Assembly (NCBI GenBank): GCA_034509425.1
Contig: JAVTVJ010000068.1
Location: forward strand, 5,208,001-5,272,000
DNA from: Eopsaltria australis
Taxonomy: Eukaryota > Chordata > Aves > Passeriformes > Petroicidae
DNA: 64,000 bases
Direction of reading: 5' to 3'
In this document: in pieces, positions 28,001-40,000 of the stretch
Position numbering within the stretch: position 1 is the stretch's first letter
How the letters are laid out: each line of letters begins with the position of its first letter
Program-made: the position numbers and the translations under genes
The notes under the pieces: model-generated
What the model was told of the DNA's origin: nothing
Database searches by the model: none
The model's input: the letters and a program-made list of their open reading frames with translations, nothing else

Positions 28001-31000
28001 AGAAAACCAGATTCTTTTTTATTAAAATTAGTAAACAAGGAGTTTCTGAAATGCTAATCACTCACTTATTCCTTGCTCTAGTAAGACTATTTTGCTTGCC
28101 TTACTGAAAACTAGCAATAGCTTCTTTCCAAAAGATAAATGTGAATGCGATTTCTGTAATGAAGGGAGAATCAGAATCATCTCAGTGACTTTATTTTCAT
28201 TTTCTCTGGAAAATTACTGATGCTATTTGCACCACAAAATTAGCTAATAAGCCACAAGGATGATATGGAAAATAAATTAGCAAATATTTGCCTATGCTTA
28301 ACTATCTCCATGAATTAAAAAGTAACAGCAGCAGCAATCTTCCCACACACTTTCTAAAATAGAAGAAAAATGGGGCAAAATCCCAAAGAACCCCAACATA
28401 CCTGTTACTTGTTTCACAGAAGGCAGCGTAGCAGTAGTTTCAACTGCAAAATAAGAAGGTATTTTAGGAGCAGAAGATTTTATATATACTTGTACACACA
28501 CATATACATACACACCCTTTTTTAAACACAAGCATTTTAAAAGTGGTATTCACCTCACTTAAAATGGTTTGCAAAACTACTTTGCATCCATTGATAAATA
28601 TGTGCCAAGACTTTTTGAAAGCTGGAAGTTGAACTCTTTAAAGAGTTCAGTTTTTTCCTCAGTTTATCTTTATATACTTATGGAAGATACAGATCAGGCC
28701 ATGAGTTTTCCCACTTCTCTTCTATTGCCAGTGTCTTCAGAAACCTAGTCAGCACATTTGCTTGAGTGAAGATGAAGCAGACTAAAACAGCAGCAACTAA
28801 AAATGTAACATGTATATATATGTACATCATGATGTGCATGCACGTCATGTAGACACTCACTTGTCCAAGATCTGCACCACCAGGAACATCTAAACAATGA
28901 AAGATCAGGCTGCCAGAAATGAAGCAGCTCAGGTGGGCCTGGGCTGGGATGAAAAAGTGAGCTATTTCCAGCTCAATGGGCCTGTGAAACATGTTCCCAG
29001 GGACACCCAGGGAGAGATGTAACACACAGATGGGCTCTTGATCAAGGGGTGGATCTGACAATTGAAGCCATCACACCCAAGAATGTGAAACGAGACATCA
29101 TTAAGTGAGCCAAGTGACTAAAGCATCCCTGGAATAGAAGATGGTGGGCTATCAATGAGGAGGCCCAGCAGGTTGATTAAATCACAGCACTGCAGCAAAC
29201 CTGCCACCAAGGCAAGTGCTATGTGCTTCCTGTGGTGGAGGAAAAATAGCAGACAGCTCCAAATGTTCCCTGCAGCCTGTCACCACCAAAAACACCATCC
29301 TGGACCTTGAAAAACAAGTGACAACACAGCATCACCTATACTTAAGGCACTGTTACCTGTTTCAACACCTTTAATAGGTGAGACCTTGTCTGGGCAAGGA
29401 GGAGGAAAAACTCTTCTCAAGCCACTGAACCTGGTGGGACACTAGGTACAGTCATGACTCAAGGCCACAGGTAGCAGAAGAAGAGAGATTCTGCCTGAAT
29501 TGCTGGGGTTGGTGGGACAGTTTCTCCACAGGTAACATTTTGATATCTGGCCAGTCCATCACTGTCATGTCACACTGGCGGGTACTAAACTGTGCCACAC
29601 AGCCCATGTGCAATGGACACCACCCAGATCCTTGGAGACCTCGTTGTTGTCTAGGTTGCTGTGGACTACCCCACCACTGCTAATGCCCTCAGGTACTGGA
29701 CACCTTCCTTCTTCCATCAGTGGTGGTCCACTTGCACCCGTAGCCTACACAACCATCCTCAGACTCTGAATCCAGTCATCCGAGCTGAAATCTCTGTGGG
29801 ACCGCCAGTAACCAATCTGTTGGAGATGATACACAGGGAAATGATCCAAGGGAACAAATTCCTGGGTAGCAAGGTATGCAGGAGAATTTGGGGAGGTGCC
29901 TAGAGCGGTATTCACCTCAGATGGCATGGGAATTCACACCCAAACAGCCAAGGAGCCCTGGTGAAAAGGCAGAGCACCTGAAGGAAGGATGCCTTGCTTA
30001 CACCAAAGACAGACAATTCTGGTACGGTCCTGGCATGTGCTTACTAGGCCTGAATCCCAGATCCTGGAAATGGCAATAGGATCTCTGGATCTAAGGACAC
30101 ACAAATGGATGCTGCAGCTAAATCAGAGACATGACCCATATGGTGACTGTTATGGTCATCATAACAGTCAAGGGGAAACTATGGAAGTGGAGGTTGACCC
30201 AAATAGGGAAGGAGGAAGATCCTCTTGAGGTGATGTAGGAAGACAACTCAGAAGAGGCAGCCTGTTCTGCAGCAGGACAGCCACAGGGACAGGGAAATGA
30301 CAGAAATCATGAATGAGACAGAAATTATGCAGTTCCTATTCCTGAGCAAGGTGTGAGATGCACAAAAATGACAGCTGTCAGCCAGGTAAGCAGATTGCTG
30401 CCTGGCTACCCCAGTGCTGGGATACTGGGCCCAATGATCTGAAGTGAGACAACATGACAGCTTGACAAGATGAAAAATGTCAGTTCATTTTTGCAGAATG
30501 TCATACACTGCATGAAGCTAAAAGCAGCAACTCTGGAATATGGCAGGATGAATACATGGAAATTGGATTAATTGCACTATAATTTTTAGGGGCTTCCCAT
30601 GAAACTGTTAGTTTTAGTTAATCTACATCCTGGGCAGAAATTTTCTCATGTAGAAGAAAGAGAGAGAACCAATATTCTTAGTAAGATAATACATATCCAT
30701 TAGGTAAAAAAAATGCACCTTTATACATATCAGCCTACTATTTTTAAACTGCTTAGTAAAGATAAAATGAAGTTACATCAAACAGATCATTTGAGACAAC
30801 TAGGATTCTACCTACAGTGCTTTTTTTGACATCTACAACTGTATGAACTTGATAGATCCTGAAAATCTGGACATAACCATAATTTTTATAGTGATTTTCA
30901 GGAAAATTAGGACTTCTCACTATAAGGGAAGTCCAGACAAAATACATATTCCTGTAAGGTATGTATTGTGTTCTAGAGCTGTTATGTAGAAGTGTTCCTT

Positions 31001-34000
31001 TAATATTGTAAAGTGACTAGGAATTACACATACTATAAAATTATTTTCTTAACACCTAATGTAGGCTTGGGGAAGACCCTTAAAATTCAATACCAATTTA
31101 AATAATATGCAGGACTGAAGCAGTAGTCAGATAAAACTATTTTGTATTGTTTAAACAGCAATCTTTTTTTTAAGGTAGAATAGGGCAAATAAAAATAGTT
31201 CAGTGAACTTCTGTTTAGATAAGTAAGCATCCTTCCACAGGTGGGCAATCTGATTTTCCCATCACAGAAAGTGAATTCTGCCTCCAAAAGTTGACCTGTC
31301 ACTAGTCCTGTTTTAATCGGTGGTTAGGACCTTGTGCAAAAGCCCTTATCTAAAAAAAACCAAAAAAACAAAAAACCCAAAAAAAACAACAACAAAAAAA
31401 AAACTCTGAGGGTAATTAAATTCTCAAAAGGAACCCACTTTTTGAATATGCAGCATCTCAGAGCAAACACCACCATACTGCTTCTTCTGCCTATTTAAAA
31501 AATCTGTACAGGGATCTTTCTCACAAACTCTTGTGGATTCAGTTCAGACAGTCTTGCTGTACAGAAGCTGCCTTTTGCATCCTCCATATCCCTTCAACCT
31601 GCCTCGTGAATTTTTGAGAAAACAATAGTGCCCAGAGGTAAGTACAAAAATTGTTCATTAACTTACTTACTTTTGTAGGTTAGTAAAAAGACAGTGAACC
31701 CTAAAAATGCCAAATGCTTTTGATAACACATCTAGCAGTACAAGGAGTAAAATAAGCTAAACATGAGCCACGAATATGGAGCTGGCAAATGCAGACTGGT
31801 GATGGCATGCATAATCTGAAGGGCACTTTTTTATGGACACCAGTCTAACCATGACTTCTCTTACAGCACAACAGTCATATGCCTACAGTTGCTAGAAATT
31901 ATCCATGAGTATGAAACTTGTCATTTCTCAAGGTGTAGCTTTAAGTTCATTAACCAAGTCTTTCATCAGAACCACCTTTGCATACAGAAAGGAGGAAGGA
32001 GGAGAGACTCATATATAATTTATTTGTTAACCCTCCTCCTTTGTGGTGTTTAAGAATGAGAAAACAAAGTGAATAGGGTTTATTTGGAGAAGGATTAGAG
32101 CTCAATCTAAAATATCCCTAAAGCTGACATGCAAAAAGGAAAGTAAAGTAACTCAAGATGTGTCACTTACAAGCTAATAGAAAATTTATTGCCCTTAGGC
32201 TGTTTACTGTTGATAAGAGCATGAAAATCCTTATATAGAGGAAACTTCCATTTATTTGCTCTATGGATTTTCATTTGCAACACTGTTAGTTCAGGATGAC
32301 CAAATCAATATACCTAACATATCCTATTTCAAAACAAGGGATTGCACATTGTTATAATACTTTGCTACATTTTCTCTAATAGAAAACACTCTTGAAGATT
32401 CAAACAGTAATTAAATTGGCAAAACCCAGTATTACTCTTTGCTTTTGTTGCAAGGAAGAGAGAATAGGCCCCCACAAGAATTGTTTGGTTTCTTTTCTGA
32501 GGGGAAAGGCAACTTGATTAAATGAGATAAGCACCAGTTTCTGTTACTAACATGCATCATTAGAAACAAAAGCAGCAAGTCCCTTACTGTCTTCACATCA
32601 CTTTGTACTGATCTGACACAAATAGCCAGCTAAGCCACAACCTGGGAATCCCATCTGTGTAGGCAGAGGAAACTGTTCCACAGGTATGAAACCTGTTTAG
32701 CAACTCTCACCATAGCTCCATACCACAGCTGCAAAATTGTGATAACCTCATTTCCCAATGACTTTTCCTGACAATGGGAACCAGTGTAATGTCAGCAACT
32801 CCAGACTGGCAGAAGATTAAACCTATTAACAGTGTTTAAGGTTGGGTGCACAAACTAATGTAGCTCTGAGAGAGACCAGTACCTGGCCCTGTCTGAACAA
32901 ATAGCCTTGTTCTTACAGCATTCCTTAACATGACAGCTTTTAATTCTCAGTCTACTGGATCTTTTAGGATGGGATGGTCTCCACATGTCCTGATGAAGCT
33001 GTTTCACCAAGTAAAGCAGAATGGAAAAATCAATTCAGCCAAAGGGAAAGAAAGCCAAAGGGAAAGAAAGGCAGAAGGAGGCCTTGTAATATAGTGGTCA
33101 AGATGGGACAGGTGGTTCTGGTCCCTGCACCAAAGGCACTGTCACCCCAAGTATACCATTCATTCAGTAGCTCAGGCACATGACAGAGAAAAAGCCCGTA
33201 AAGCATGAGAGGTGTACAGTGTTCTATCTCCAACTGTGATAATGAAAAAAATCCTTTTCTTCTCCCTACCTTCAGTCTAACTTATGAGCAGTACACTCTT
33301 TCTTACAATTTTTGAGAGGCAACACCCTTTCTGATTCACCTGTCTCCAGGGAACAGGTGAAGCAGTCCTGTTTTTTCAGGGTGGAGAAGTGAAAAGAAGC
33401 TGGCACCTGACTGCTGATAAAAATTTCATGGAAGAATGACACTTCTGGAGGCAGTTTCTTGTGCCTCCAGTTCAGGGGAACTGAACTGGAGTTCCTCCTT
33501 CTTGTTCAGGGGAACAGTGTTTGCTGCTGACTGATGCTGTTTTACCTAATGCTTCATGATCTCCTTTAAACCTTTGCAGAAAGCATCCTCTGAGCAAGCC
33601 TGAGACTGGGCAAGCAACTACTGGGCTTTCTTTGGAGGAGAAAAAGAGTTTGAAATTTAGTGAACTAAAGCCTCCCCATGGACACTACCCCTGCTCAGCC
33701 TGTAGGACAGATGAGGAGGGGCAGGGGACAGCACAGTGAGAAGGGCTGTGCCAGCTGGCTGCTGTCTCAGGAAACACCTGAGAGAATGCAAGGGCAGCTG
33801 CTTTCTGGTCAGCTCCAGACACCAAACAGGCACTGCATGCTAAGGAGCAGCAACAGCCCTGCCCATCTGGAGAAGCACAACAGCATTCCTTGCAGAGGAA
33901 CATAATTTGTGGACTTATATGTGTAGGGCCTAGAGGAGAGGTTTATGGAATGAAGTGACTAGAATTTTACTAACGTTAACTGAAAAACACGCCAAAAATG

Positions 34001-37000
34001 AGAACAGTTTGTACTAGCACTCAGGAACCTTCTTCCAAAGCACAGGTAGTCTTGACTATGTTCAGCTCTCACAAACATATCAACAGCAAATGGAAGAATC
34101 CCAAGGGACACCTTGGTGGCTATGTAATTTGGTCTCCTCAGGCCACAGTACTTGGCTGTCACCACAGAATGACATGAAATACCCATGTTTGTATATTGCT
34201 GCTAAGATCAGTTTTGACTTAAAAATAAAAATAAAAATACAAGGAAATACATATATTAGATTTATAATTTAAAATCTAACTTAAAAATTAGTTTTTCTAA
34301 GTAAGAAATCAGCACACTTACTGTGCTGAAAGGTTTTTCTCCAAAAATTCAACTTATTCAGTCAGTGGAATTGATTTGTATGAAATATGCTCACCCAAAA
34401 GGGCAAAGCCAATATTTTCATTTCAAATAGATACCTTTTATCATGTTTTGGGTTATGTAATTACTTAACATTTAAAAATTCAATTCCACATTGCAGTTTT
34501 TAAGTCTATACATTTTAAGCATTTTTACAGGCAACAGTCACCTGTTTGTTACAGCAGTGACCAGAACTGTGCAGCAACCACTGCACTCCATTAGCATTCA
34601 GTGAAATGAAAATGCCCAGCATTGATACATCTCACAGGACTCACTCATGAACAAAACTCAGCAGATCAAACAGCAAAATTTCAAAAAGGTGCTGTTCTAA
34701 AATCCAGTTACTTGCAGAAACAGGCACTGAAAATTTGGTATTCAATTCTCCCACCCAAATTAAATCCGTATTTTCTATTAAGAAATTGGATCCCTTTAAC
34801 ATTTTACAAACCTTTCAGCTGAATAAACATTCTGCCAAAATGAACCATTCTGTCACACAAGTAATTAATAACAATAACACAAAAATCCTCCACAAGTTAA
34901 CAGCTGTTAATTAGTTGCACACTGGAAACATTAGCCTATCTTGACTTTCTATGTAAGGTAGATTTTGAGACACATTGTATAAAAGTATGTAGATAAAACT
35001 CAATTGCAATCTTATTTTTATGTTTTGGTGCCCCTCATGACACCTTGCATCTGCTCTGACTCCCTGAAGTGGCACCATGGAAGAAAGAATGAATTATCAG
35101 CAGCCATAAGACAGAAACACATCAGAATTTGTTCACATCAGGGTCAGCCACTTTGGCCAGTTTATTTTAGTACCCTTAACAGAAAATTTAGGCTCAGTAT
35201 TTTTAACTCAGTTTTGATGTTACACTGGTTGTAAGAAATCAGATTTTAAATACAGTTTTTATCTGTTTGTGGAAAGTTGTACATTAGATACTGAGGTGAA
35301 TCAAATTACCACTTCTCTGGGAGGCTGATTTCCAAAAAGCCACTTCGTTTGGTATCACAGGAGAGGGAGGGAACAAGAGCAAAGAAAGGGAAGGTCAAAC
35401 ATGCATTCTGTTAATACGTACAAAGTAAAGTGCCACATGACTCATCAAAAAGGCACTCCAGAGCTAGGTATTTTTTCCCATCACATTTTCTTCAAGAGCT
35501 TCTAGAGGTTTCTTTAGTATTCTGTCCTTATAGTTTTAGAAAAAAAAAATGCATTGGGGCAAATAATTTACTTTTTCATCTTCTGCTTTCACAATCCACT
35601 CAGTAAACGTAACAATACAGCCCAAGATTTGGTATCCAACAGTCTGGGATGCAGACTGGATGAGTGGATGAGTGACAGCTGTATTTCCACTTTCTCCCTG
35701 AGGATGCAAAGCCTTGAGACTCCACCCTCCCTTCCAGGAAAGGTGATCTTGTCATCAGATGGGCACACAGTTGGGAAATCTTTAAACGGGATTACATGAA
35801 CCTAATACCTACCTTCTACTGCCCACATCTACAAAATAGAACAAAAGCCCAAATTGAAGCTTTCCTCTCCCTTGAGAATGCAGAGGCAAAATAGTTGCAC
35901 TGGGCACTGGTCACTTCGCATTTCTCCCATCAGCATTAAATTGTTCTGTACCCAGAAGCGTGGAAATCCCCTCCAGCAACACCAGTAGCAGGCTCAGCAA
36001 TATTGAGAGACAAGAGTATGTGAAAAAGAGAATTAATCTTGAACGTTGGAGAAGACAGTTTAGAGAAATAAAAAATGCCACAATATACTCACTGAATTTT
36101 AGTTAGGATAAAAATCAACTAAAAGCAACAGACTAAAAGTTACAGCACCAATATCACAAATGAGATGGCAGTGCTTTATTGTCAGTGATACTATTTACTG
36201 CTATGCCTCAAATCATCTATTTTGTTCATTCACTGGAATTTGTTAAAGATATATCTGTGCTCCTTGCATAAATGCACAGTGTAACAGCTTGGATATTTGT
36301 ATTTGGATTAAGAAAGTTACTGTTTAATGTATAACTGAAATGATTAATGTTTAAACAGTACATTTCACTGTGAAGTAATTATTAAAGGCAACTTAAAAAT
36401 ATCACATGTAAAAATGACAGCTGAAGAGCTGGTACTTACAGGTGATTAAAGTTTCTTTTCAAGGATTTAGCACTTTAAACTCATTTAATATCTTGTGTGT
36501 TTGTTCTCTTAAATCACCCCAAACTTTAGATTACTTAGTAGACTTTTTTATTGGGTTATACAGAGACAAGAGTGATATCATTCATATTGTCCACATTGAA
36601 GTATGTAGCTACAGAGGAATCATTCACCAAGGAACAATTTTCCAAGAAATTTTCCAAGGTTAGAATTTGGACTAGTAAGCACATCGTTCTTCACTTACAT
36701 ATTTTTAAATACCAAGAGGTGATCTATAAAGTGAGACACATTCAGCCTGCACTCTTCTCTTCATATCACAGCTGTTATGCTACTTCTCACTCTTAGCAAG
36801 AGGGGCATTATCAAAAGAGCATGAAGATTGTACGTGGAAGGAGAGTGACACACCAAGTGCGTGGGCTCCTTCCGTGTCCGGCCCCGCCTGCAGTATTTAC
36901 ATCTGCTCATGGTGCAGTGGCCACACCAACCAGGAGAAACAGAAGACTCTGTCACTGGAAGGAGCAAGAGGTACATCTTTAACTCGGATCTAAAAGTTCA

Positions 37001-40000
37001 CAATTGAGAATCATTAGTCCAAGAAATGTGATCAGCCTCATCACAAAGTGGGGAGCTGTCAGATATGTCCTTTCTTGCAAATCTTCATGTGCATAAAATA
37101 CATAGCTACTGCAAAGGCAATCCCAGCCACTTCTGGGGAGTCAGCTACTCGGTTAAAGTTGAGCATACCTTTAAATGCCAAGCATGTGTGTGACTCTTAC
37201 CAGAAACAGGATTTTGATCCTTATTAGACCTCAAATGGTTACGAAAAAAAATTAAATTTTTAGTAATTTGAAAAATTTTCACAAAAATAAACTATAAAAC
37301 CTAAAGTAAAAGAATCAGAAGAATCAACAAAAAGAAAGGCAGGAAAAGAGATGATAGGTAAATGTAGACTTATTAATGCAATGGATCACTGCCAATGAGA
37401 CACCAAGTAGACAATGGCTTACACTGCACAAAGACTTTGAGTGGTTAAGCAAAGAAGAAACCACAGAACTGATAATAGCATTTGACGGAACATTTTACAA
37501 ATAATTGTTTTACGTAGGCACAAAATGCCAACCAGGTCACAAAAGAAATTCTGAAACTTGTCCTCCGGCACAATTATGACTGTAATGAACCACTTTCCTT
37601 TTCACCTTTTGTGCCTACAGAGGACTTCCCTAAACTTTAGCCCTTTGCCACTTACATTCATCGCAGATGTAAAATTAGATCCTTCTGCAGAATTACTGCT
37701 CAAAGTCTTGTTTTAACAAAAACCATATAAGCTCCCCAAATTAGGTAGTTTTTACACAAGTGTTTGGAGGAACTTACTGAAAGAAATCATACTGTAAGAG
37801 TAGTAGCAACATCAATTAAAATCACCTGACATGGGCTATTAGATATTCCTACCGTAAAAGCTTTGTTATCTATTGGATGGATATTTGCTAAATATATGCT
37901 TTTCACAGGATGACTTGGGAGGTAATTAGCTAAAATGCATCAATTGCTGAAGAGAGGCAAATAAACTGCAAAAAAATTCTAGCAAGCCTCTCTTTGTAAA
38001 GCTATTAATGCCCCAAGTTATCTAGAGGAAATAACATATATTTGGCAGTAGAGATGGTCTCTGCACTGAAACAAACCCCTGTCAGCATAGTTATTCAGTT
38101 TAGCTAAGCAACAAAGCTTTGGAAATCTTACATACTCACTAGAGAGCTCTTGCAGGTAGAAAAAGGATTCCACAAGCTGCTAAATCATGAATTCTAAAAT
38201 CATTAATCAGTTGGGGCTGGAGCTGGGCATTGTCTGATCAAGCTGCCCTGTGATGCTCAAGGGTACTCTATATTCAGGGCAGAAATTGCTGGAACAGAAA
38301 ACAAGATTTCCCCCACTATCCAGACATACCTCTCTCAGACTTCCTTTGTACCCAATGTATGTCTGGTAGTCAGAATGTTCCCCCTTTCAGCCTTAGGACT
38401 GTGTTCCTTCAAGCACAGCCACACATGAGTAAAAGAAAGACATCCTTTCTTCAGCTCCTTTCCCAAGCCACACAACCCAACAGAGAAGATGTGCTCTCAA
38501 CTACAGCATCAAGGCCAGCAAAAGCATTTCATTCATTACAAATCAGTGCTGACAGCATTCTCCATGAGTCCTGGTTTGTTGGACAGGTTTCTTTCTCTCC
38601 CAGAAAAAGAAATCTGGTCATCTTATTTTACTGCCCTTACTAAGACACTTTGAATCTAGTCCAGTCAAGTGCAGGTTATAAGATTATATAGACAAAAGGT
38701 ATTTTTGAGTCTCCATGAAATACACACATTTTTTAAGGATAAAGGTGATGAACATTCAGACTGGTTCACTGCTAAACTGAATCCATGATGCTATATAAAA
38801 ATTTTAGGAAACAATAATTGAGCTAGTCACATTGAAATCTCTTAGGGGATAATATAATTTCCTGTGATTGATAAATTGTATTCCATCAAAGCTTGATTCA
38901 AGTTTGTAATTTTTGCCAACAAATATGATAGCAAAAGCTAAAAATAAGATTATTCTCTTGCTTGAACTCCGTTTCTCTGAAAATAAAATCTTGGTTTGGT
39001 TTGATTCAAAGGTTTTTATGGTTCTTTTTCACGGTAGAGGGGAATTTTGAGAAATGTGTGAGAAACCATTTGGTCATTTTAATAAAGAAGACATTACTGA
39101 TACTCATAAAGAAGAAATTGGATCCTCCTATAATTTATTGCAGACGTAGACCCTATCAGCTGAATATGGTGTAACGTGCCAGTGAAGCACTGAAAAGTTG
39201 TACTCATCAAAATTTTTGCCCAGCAAATGTGAAGAATTTGAATCAGCGATGCTTTCCCTCTGTATTTATTCCCCAAACAGAAGAGGTGTAAATAAATTAT
39301 TTTAATGTGACATTAATACACGCCCCAATACTCCAAGGAGTTTTACTTGCATGCATCCTGCTCTCATATTACACAAATGGTTGATAGACTGAAAAGTCCA
39401 AGCAAATTTAAAGTATTTAAAGAACTGATGCTACACCTTTTCATTTGGATAAAAACTGGGAAAAGCTGCAGGTCCTTACATGATTTCATCAAGAATTTAG
39501 CTAGAGATGATGAATAGACTGAGACTTTGTAAAATCTAGAATAGAAATGCTAAACACACTCAGATCAGCTTTTGACTCAATTACTATTTCAAAAGCAGTG
39601 CAGTGGTACTTACCACATTGTAAAGAGTTATCCTCTTCTACTGTCGTGTTATAGGTCCAATCCTCCTTTCTCCAGCGTATAACACCACTATCCTGGCAGT
39701 CCTTAGACTGTGCTATATTTGCCTTGTCCCACATTCTGAACAGGTACAGCTCCCCAGTCATACCCTGGCCAGGTGACGCAGCTGCACCTTGCAGCTTTGA
39801 ACAGCCAAGCAAGAACTGGCCTTTTCCAGGCAAATTGCCTTTCCCGTTTAGTTTATCTTGAAATTTTTCTGTTCCATTTATGAATATCTTCACCTCCTCA
39901 TTGTCACTTTTCCACTGGATACATATTTGGTTCCAAGTTTTTTTATGAAGTCTTATTCTTGTACTTATTTGTTTTCCAAACAACCATAACTTCAATTTGC

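Larger units (their letters stand above)
28444..39613 (-). other. ADGRG2 intron 2 (11 kb)
   Basis: The largest internal intron lies between the stalk and pentraxin exons. It contains the retroviral remnant at about 28860-30420, an A/C-rich simple stretch at about 31352-31402, overlapping inverted repeats at 33445-33491, and candidate extra microexons at 29357-29389 and 36901-36954. The remainder is AT-rich and featureless. The open frames here lack splice-compatible borders. Confidence 0.7.

Noticed and set aside
28845..28890. GTGAGT donor with an upstream TTTCATTGTTTAG acceptor
   Set aside because: The 29-nt length would shift the frame between coding exons 2 and 3.
31657..31711. Possible 30-nt phase 1-1 microexon ending at a GTAAGTAAGTT donor
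   Set aside because: The acceptor is weak and the encoded piece is hydrophobic (FTVFLLTYK), unlike the Ser/Thr-rich stalk.
37165..37235. Strong donor TTCTG|GTAAGAG with an upstream T-rich acceptor
   Set aside because: The possible exon lengths (19 or 29 nt) do not keep the required 1-1 phase.
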